Made by a program: the position numbers and the translations under genes. Below are positions 60,050-64,000 of a stretch of 64,000 bases of DNA, one piece after another. The stretch is from Pseudomonadota bacterium. Lineage in GTDB: Bacteria; Pseudomonadota; Gammaproteobacteria; Steroidobacterales; Steroidobacteraceae. The notes beneath the pieces are model-generated. The model worked only from the letters and a program-made list of their open reading frames with translations, searched no databases and was not told the origin of the DNA. Positions within the stretch are counted from its first letter, which is position 1, and every line of letters starts with the position of its first letter. The stretch is taken from contig JANXWS010000056.1 in NCBI GenBank assembly GCA_025351005.1, forward strand, positions 1-64,000, written 5' to 3'.

Positions 60050-60564
60050 GGCCGGACACCGGAGGCGGTGAGCGCGGCGCGCAGCTTGTCGCGGGCGCGG
60101 AACAGCCGCGTCAGTACCGCGCCCGGCGTGAGCTTCATGTGCGCTGCGATTTCGTCGGTCGTGTATCCCATCAGCACCTGCAGCACCAGCGGCTCGCGGT
60201 AGTCGCCGGGCAGCGCCCAGATCGCGGCCCGCATCTCCACCACCTGCTGCGCGTCCTCGGCCGCGAGCGCCGGGTCCTCGAGGTCCGCGACCTCGTCGAC
60301 GTCGACGGTCGCGAACGTCTTGCGCTCGAAGCGGCGCGCGAACTCGCGGCGCGCAATCGTCAGCAGCCACGGCCGCACGGCGGCCTCGTCGCCGAGGCTC
60401 GCGAACGAGCGCCAGGCGCGGAGCAGCGTGTCCTGCACCACGTCCTCCGCCACGGTCCGGTCACGGGCGAGCCAGTATGCGAACCGGAACAGGTCCGGGC
60501 GCAGCGGCGCGCACAGCGCCTCGAAACGCGCTTTGTGACCTGCGTTGGCAAACGAGTCGCTCAT
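60046..60564 (-). CDS. ECF-type RNA polymerase sigma factor
   Basis: 172-residue sigma-70 family protein. Region 2 is visible as [28 protein letters not shown] with [14 protein letters not shown]. Region 4 appears as [45 protein letters not shown]. It directs transcription when released by the anti-sigma partner. It is divergent from bufB-bufC across 217 bases, so that operon is a plausible target. The trigger is unknown. Confidence 0.92.
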   Translation of the reverse strand: MSDSFANAGHKARFEALCAPLRPDLFRFAYWLARDRTVAEDVVQDTLLRAWRSFASLGDEAAVRPWLLTIARREFARRFERKTFATVDVDEVADLEDPALAAEDAQQVVEMRAAIWALPGDYREPLVLQVLMGYTTDEIAAHMKLTPGAVLTRLFRARDKLRAALTASGVRP

Positions 60565-60769
60565 GAAGCAAGACCGGATCCCGGCTGGGCTTATTACGGC
60601 GCGGCGGCAAGGCTCGCCCGGATCCTACACGGCGACTGCCGGGCGGCGCTGCCGCGCCGCAAAAACTCCGCCGCCCCGGCGAGACCGGCGCCCGGCGGAC
60701 TTGCCTGCGGCCGCGGGGCCGGTGCAGGCTGGATGGCGGGGCGGCTGCCGCGCCCTGACGCCATCGGGA

Positions 60770-60775
60770 TACATT
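60770..60775 (+). promoter_or_regulatory. Putative -10 box of bufB (leaderless start)
   Basis: TACATT ends 6 bases before the ATG at 60782. No Shine-Dalgarno sequence is apparent. Whether this or an ECF-type promoter drives the gene is not known. Confidence 0.4.
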
Positions 60776-60781
60776 CCATCC

Positions 60782-61609
60782 ATGCGCCCCCCTCTCGGTT
60801 TCGGGCTCGGGCTCCGGCCCGTCCATTACACCGCAGTCCTCGAGACGGCACCGGCGGTCGACTGGTTCGAGGTCATCACCGAGAACTACCTGGTCGGCGG
60901 CGGCCGGCCACTTCATTTCCTGGACGCGGTCCGCGACCGCTACCCGGTCGTCATGCACGGCGTGTCGCTGTCGATCGGCAGTGCGGCACCACTCGATCTC
61001 GACTACGTCGACCGCGTCCGGCGGCTGGCGGAGCGCTGCGAGCCTGTGTGGATATCGGACCACCTGTGCTGGACCGGCACCGACGGCGCCAACCTGCACG
61101 ACCTGATGCCGCTGCCGTACACCGAGGAGGCACTCGCGCATGTTGCCGGCCGCATTGACGAGGTGCAGGCGCGGCTCGGCCGGCCGCTGGTCGTCGAAAA
61201 CGTCTCGAGTTACGTCAGCTACACCCACTCGGTGATGAGCGAGTGGCAGTTCCTTGCCGAGCTCGCGCGCCGCACGGGATGCCGCTTGCTGCTAGACGTC
61301 AACAATGTCTACGTCAGCAGCCGCAACCATGGCTTCGACGCGCGCGAGTTCCTCGACGGCGTGCCGGTCGCGGACGTGCAGCAGCTGCACATCGCGGGCC
61401 ATCTCGACCTCGGCACGCATGTCATCGACACCCACGACCATCCGGTGCGCGACGAGGTCTGGGACCTCTACGCCCACGCGGTGCGGCGCTTCGGCAACGT
61501 CAGCACCCTGCTCGAGCGCGACGACAATATCCCGCCGCTCGCAGAACTGGTCGCCGAGCTCGACCAGGCGCGCGCGGTCGCCGCGCGTTCGCAGCGCGAG
61601 GCCGCCTGA
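60782..61609 (+). CDS. bufB: DUF692 multinuclear non-heme iron-dependent oxidative enzyme (MNIO, BufB type)
   Basis: 275-residue TIM-barrel enzyme of the MNIO family (DUF692). Metal-site stretches are [49 protein letters not shown] and [20 protein letters not shown], carrying the His/Asp/Glu ligands of the iron cluster. MNIO enzymes modify Cys, Asp or Asn residues of precursor peptides, for example in bufferin copper-binding peptides, with a DUF2063 partner. The partner gene follows with a 1-base overlap. No precursor peptide gene is seen nearby. Confidence 0.9.
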   Translation: MRPPLGFGLGLRPVHYTAVLETAPAVDWFEVITENYLVGGGRPLHFLDAVRDRYPVVMHGVSLSIGSAAPLDLDYVDRVRRLAERCEPVWISDHLCWTGTDGANLHDLMPLPYTEEALAHVAGRIDEVQARLGRPLVVENVSSYVSYTHSVMSEWQFLAELARRTGCRLLLDVNNVYVSSRNHGFDAREFLDGVPVADVQQLHIAGHLDLGTHVIDTHDHPVRDEVWDLYAHAVRRFGNVSTLLERDDNIPPLAELVAELDQARAVAARSQREAA

Positions 61610-62397
61610 TGCGACTCACCGAACTCCAGAGTGCGGTCCAGCGCCACGTGCTCGCGGGCGGCCCGACGCCGGAAGCGCTCGCGGCCGTCGTGGAACCACC
61701 GGCCGACGAACGCTGGCGCATCTACGTCGACGCCTACCGGCTGCGGCTCGCCGAGGCGCTCGGCGTCCAGTACCGCGCGCTCGCAGCCCGCTGTGGGAGC
61801 GAGGAATTCGACGCGCGAATCGCTTCGTTCATCGCCATCACCCCGTCTGTCTATCGCTCGATCCGCGACTATGGCGGCGAGCTGGCCGCGTTCCTCGCCA
61901 CGGGCGCGGCGGGCGTAGAGGACGAGCTCCGCGGCGAGCTGGCGGGCTTCGAATGGCAGCTGGCGGCGGCCTTCGACGCCGAGGCCGGCCGCCCCGCGAC
62001 CGTGGCCGGGCTCGCAACGGTCGCCGCCGAGGATTGGCAGGGGCTGTGCTTCCGCGCGCTGCCATGCGTGCGACGCTTCACGACCTGCACCAACGCGGTC
62101 GCCGCGTGGCGCGCGGCGACCGCGGCGCGCGCGGACGACCACCCTACGGGACCTGTGCGGCTGCCGGTCGCCGTTCGGACTGCGCCGCTCGAGTGGCTAG
62201 TCGTGCGCGTTGGTCTGGATACCGAGTTCCGGTCGCTGCCAGTGGACGAGGCCGAGGCATTCGACCGGCTGGCAGGGGGAGCCTCGTTCGGCGAGCTCTG
62301 CGCGGCGCTCGGCGAGCGGCTCGGCGATGCGGCCGCCCTGCAGGCGGCGACCTGGCTCAAGGGCTGGCTGCACGAAGGTCTGCTCGAGCGGCCATAG
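61609..62397 (+). CDS. bufC: DUF2063 family putative DNA-binding/partner protein (BufC type)
   Basis: 262-residue protein with the DUF2063 N-terminus: LTELQSAVQRHVLAGG, RWRIYVDAYRLRLAEALGVQYRALAARCGSEEFDARIASFIAITPSVYRSIRDYG. The C-terminal part holds a small helical domain (RLAGGASFGELCAALGERLG). In characterised MNIO systems this protein recruits the precursor peptide to the DUF692 enzyme. The start overlaps the bufB stop (TGATG). The DNA-binding annotation given to this family historically is not supported by anything I can see. Confidence 0.87.
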   Translation: MRLTELQSAVQRHVLAGGPTPEALAAVVEPPADERWRIYVDAYRLRLAEALGVQYRALAARCGSEEFDARIASFIAITPSVYRSIRDYGGELAAFLATGAAGVEDELRGELAGFEWQLAAAFDAEAGRPATVAGLATVAAEDWQGLCFRALPCVRRFTTCTNAVAAWRAATAARADDHPTGPVRLPVAVRTAPLEWLVVRVGLDTEFRSLPVDEAEAFDRLAGGASFGELCAALGERLGDAAALQAATWLKGWLHEGLLERP

Positions 62398-62666
62398 CTC
62401 GGTGCCGCCTGGCGGGGCGGGCGTGCGCTGCCGCCCGGTCCCCCGTGAGCCCGGCTCTTTGCCCACCGGACCCGGTCGGCGAGGCGGGCCGGTGGCACCG
62501 GATGGGCCGGCAGGCGTGGCTCCGCGGGCTATTGACGGGTGACGAAGGCCAGAGATCGAGAGATCCGCGCTCCGCGCGGTTTATGCTGCAACGCGATACG
62601 CAGGCCGGCCCGCGCCATGGGGCGGCCCGGTTTCGGGCGGTGTTCCGCGGCGCGGATCCGGTCGGG
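62398..62666. other. Intergenic region, no feature recognised
   Basis: 269 GC-rich bases between convergent bufC and the hydrolase gene. I see no gene, strong hairpin or promoter. A BufD/DoxX gene, which often follows bufC, is absent here. Confidence 0.4.
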
Positions 62667-63500
62667 TCAGACGAACCGGGCGAGCCAGGCCTCGAGGTCG
62701 GCGAAGACCTGCGATCGGCCCGGCTCGTTGAAGACCTCGTGGTAGAAGCCCTCGTAGCGGTGGATCGTCAGGTCGCCGCAGCCGAACCGCGCATAGACGA
62801 GCTCGGCCGAGCGGAGCGGGACGAGCTGGTCGGCCGTCCCGTGCAGCACGAGCGTCGGCATCCGGTGCTCCGCGACCCGGGCCGGGAACCGCTCCATCGC
62901 TCCGAGCAGCTCGATGGCGGTGCGCGCCGGCACGGCGCCGCGGTAGACGAGCGGGTCCTCGTCGTAGCGACGGACGACGCCGATGTCCTGCGAGATCGCC
63001 GCGGAAGGCAGCGTCAGCACACCGGCCGTGGGCGCCACCGCTGCGAGCAGGCGTGCGCTCCAGATGCGCAGGCGCGGCGCGTCGGGATCGACGCCGATCG
63101 CCGGTGCCGAGAGCACGAGCGCCTGAGCGAGCGAGGGATGGGCCAGCGCCGTCGCGAGCGCGATCGCGCCCCCCATGCTGTGGCCGAGCAGCAGCAGGGC
63201 CCGGCCGGGCCATGCAGCGCGCGCCGCCTCGGCTCGCGCCGCATAGTCGGCCACCAGCCACTCGAACCGCTCGACGAACGAGCGACGCCCTCCGGAGCGG
63301 CCATGGCCGCGGTGATCGAGGGCGTAGACCGCGAGGCCGCGCGCCACCAGCCGCCCGACGAGCTCGTCGTAGCGGCCGCTGTGCTCGGCCAGGCCGTGGG
63401 CGAGCGCGACCAGCGCACGCGGTTCGCCGTCCGGCTCCCAGCTCTGGACGAAGAGCCGCTGGCCGTCACTGCCCCGTTGCTCGCCGCTCGCGTGCCGCAT
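62667..63500 (-). CDS. Alpha/beta hydrolase, monoacylglycerol lipase-like
   Basis: 277-residue alpha/beta hydrolase of the monoacylglycerol lipase/lysophospholipase group. The oxyanion region is VALAHGLAEHSGRYDELV and the nucleophile elbow is LLGHSMGGAIAL. The acid lies in LVLHGTADQLVPL and the catalytic His in YEGFYHEVFNEPG. It should release fatty acids from monoacylglycerols or lysophospholipids. The ATG at 63500 is preferred over one 21 bases upstream because GGGAGG lies just before it. No signal peptide is present. Confidence 0.9.
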   Translation of the reverse strand: MRHASGEQRGSDGQRLFVQSWEPDGEPRALVALAHGLAEHSGRYDELVGRLVARGLAVYALDHRGHGRSGGRRSFVERFEWLVADYAARAEAARAAWPGRALLLLGHSMGGAIALATALAHPSLAQALVLSAPAIGVDPDAPRLRIWSARLLAAVAPTAGVLTLPSAAISQDIGVVRRYDEDPLVYRGAVPARTAIELLGAMERFPARVAEHRMPTLVLHGTADQLVPLRSAELVYARFGCGDLTIHRYEGFYHEVFNEPGRSQVFADLEAWLARFV

Positions 63501-63582
63501 CGCCGCCTCCCGCCCGGACATCGGCCAGGCGACCCCGCATGCTGCTCCGGCGATCGCGCGGCGGCAACGGCTGCAGCGGTCC

Positions 63583-63735
63583 TCAGCCGGCCGCGGCGAT
63601 CAACCGCAGTAGCGCCGCGCCGTAACGCTCGACGTTGCCGCGGCCCGCGCCCGCCACCGCGCCGGGCGTCGCGTCGATCGCGATCGAATGGGCCAACGGG
63701 TTGCGCTCGGGCGCGAAGGGTCGCGGGTCCGGCAC
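63583..63735 (-). CDS. Small hypothetical ORF, HRDC-like tail (possible remnant)
   Basis: 50 residues if the GTG at 63735 is used. The sequence DATPGAVAGAGRGNVERYGAAL resembles the last helices of HRDC domains found at the ends of RNase D and helicases. The rest of any such protein is missing, so this may be a gene remnant downstream of the DUF1343 gene, or chance. I would not rely on it without a homology search. Confidence 0.25.
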   Translation of the reverse strand: MPDPRPFAPERNPLAHSIAIDATPGAVAGAGRGNVERYGAALLRLIAAAG

Positions 63736-63760
63736 AAGGACTCGCGCCCAATCGGGTCGC

Positions 63761-64000
63761 TCAACGGTATAGCAGCAGGCTCTCGCGCTGCTCGCGCCAC
63801 GCCTGCTCGTCGCGGTACGCGAGCAGGTCGAGATCGGCCGCCGAGGCGGCCGGGTCGTCGACCCATTCGCGCAGCAGCGGGCCGCCGTTGATGACGTCGA
63901 TCGCAAGCCGCCCCCGCTCGTATTCGTACGGGAAATCCCGCCACAGCGGGTAGTCGCGCTGCAAGCTGCGCACGGCCTTGAGGGCCGCGGCCAGCAGCCG
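63761..64000 (-). CDS. DUF1343 (NamZ-type exo-beta-N-acetylmuramidase) protein, C-terminal part
   Basis: The gene enters from the right edge of the window, and only about 79 C-terminal residues are visible. They match the end of DUF1343 proteins: YPLWRDFPYEYERGRLAIDVINGGPLLREWVD, then DLDLLAYRDEQAWREQRESLLLYR. NamZ-type enzymes remove terminal N-acetylmuramic acid during peptidoglycan recycling. The catalytic part lies outside the window, so the function rests on this C-terminal match. Confidence 0.7.
   Translation of the reverse strand, partial: RLLAAALKAVRSLQRDYPLWRDFPYEYERGRLAIDVINGGPLLREWVDDPAASAADLDLLAYRDEQAWREQRESLLLYR

Noticed and set aside
60565-60781. Possible bufA (DUF2282) precursor gene before bufB
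   Set aside because: I read all frames on both strands. None gives a signal peptide followed by the paired cysteines expected of such precursors.
1-64000. CRISPR arrays, rRNA and tRNA genes
   Set aside because: No regularly spaced repeats, rRNA segments or tRNA-like cloverleaf sequences were noticed on either strand. A covariance-model scan would be needed to exclude small RNAs.

Overview
The window is a high-GC, gene-dense chromosomal segment with long overlapping operons, ATG/GTG starts and very G/C-rich third codon positions. A class III PHA synthase (PhaC+PhaE) with PhaR and a phasin, TtcA, an ECF sigma factor with a DUF3379 anti-sigma factor, large TonB-dependent receptors (TBDRs) and TPR-sulfotransferases together suggest a Gammaproteobacterium, perhaps of the Steroidobacterales/Xanthomonadales type. 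That placement is inference from gene content. No tRNA, rRNA or CRISPR array was seen.

Layout. 0-6 kb: the tail of an IS30-type transposase, a DUF6524 membrane protein, an AhpD-like protein, a secreted phosphoesterase, a Nudix hydrolase and hypothetical genes. 6-9.3 kb: HAD phosphatase, GDPD phosphodiesterase, GST and MOSC protein. 9.3-15.9 kb: a tight minus-strand run (M32 carboxypeptidase, ttcA, a phosphatase/ADP-ribosylglycohydrolase fusion, a zinc metallopeptidase, an ATP-grasp ligase, apt) joined by ATGA/GTGA overlaps or short gaps. 16-19.7 kb: a polyhydroxyalkanoate locus, with phaE-phaC-maoC divergent from phaP and phaR. 20-27.6 kb: glycogen/alpha-glucan metabolism (glgA, malQ, glgC, glgP), with no glgB in the window. 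27.7-30.5 kb: a PadR regulator with a membrane sensor-like protein, followed by small envelope proteins. 30.5-31.3 kb: a compositionally distinct DUF899 gene.

31.5-52.7 kb is the most unusual part. Around two TBDRs lie five aspartyl/asparaginyl beta-hydroxylase-type domains, one prolyl-4-hydroxylase-like and one PKHD-type 2-oxoglutarate dioxygenase, five sulfotransferase domains and a methyltransferase. TPR, hydroxylase and sulfotransferase modules recur in different combinations. One protein fuses a hydroxylase to a sulfotransferase, next to a separate hydroxylase gene followed by a sulfotransferase gene. I infer an envelope-associated pathway that hydroxylates and then sulfates a protein, peptide or small ligand.

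52.7-64 kb: a small secreted protein, an mprF-acvB lysyl-phosphatidylglycerol module, a VAT-1-like reductase, a secreted metallophosphoesterase, an ECF sigma/anti-sigma pair divergent from bufB-bufC (DUF692 MNIO enzyme plus DUF2063 partner, no visible precursor peptide), a monoacylglycerol-lipase-like hydrolase, and the C-terminus of a DUF1343 (NamZ-type) protein cut by the window edge.

A recurrent signal is a TANNNT -10-like hexamer ending 6-8 nt before a start codon that lacks a clear Shine-Dalgarno sequence (phaR, glgA, three dioxygenase genes, the VAT-1-like gene, bufB). This suggests leaderless transcription of many first genes.
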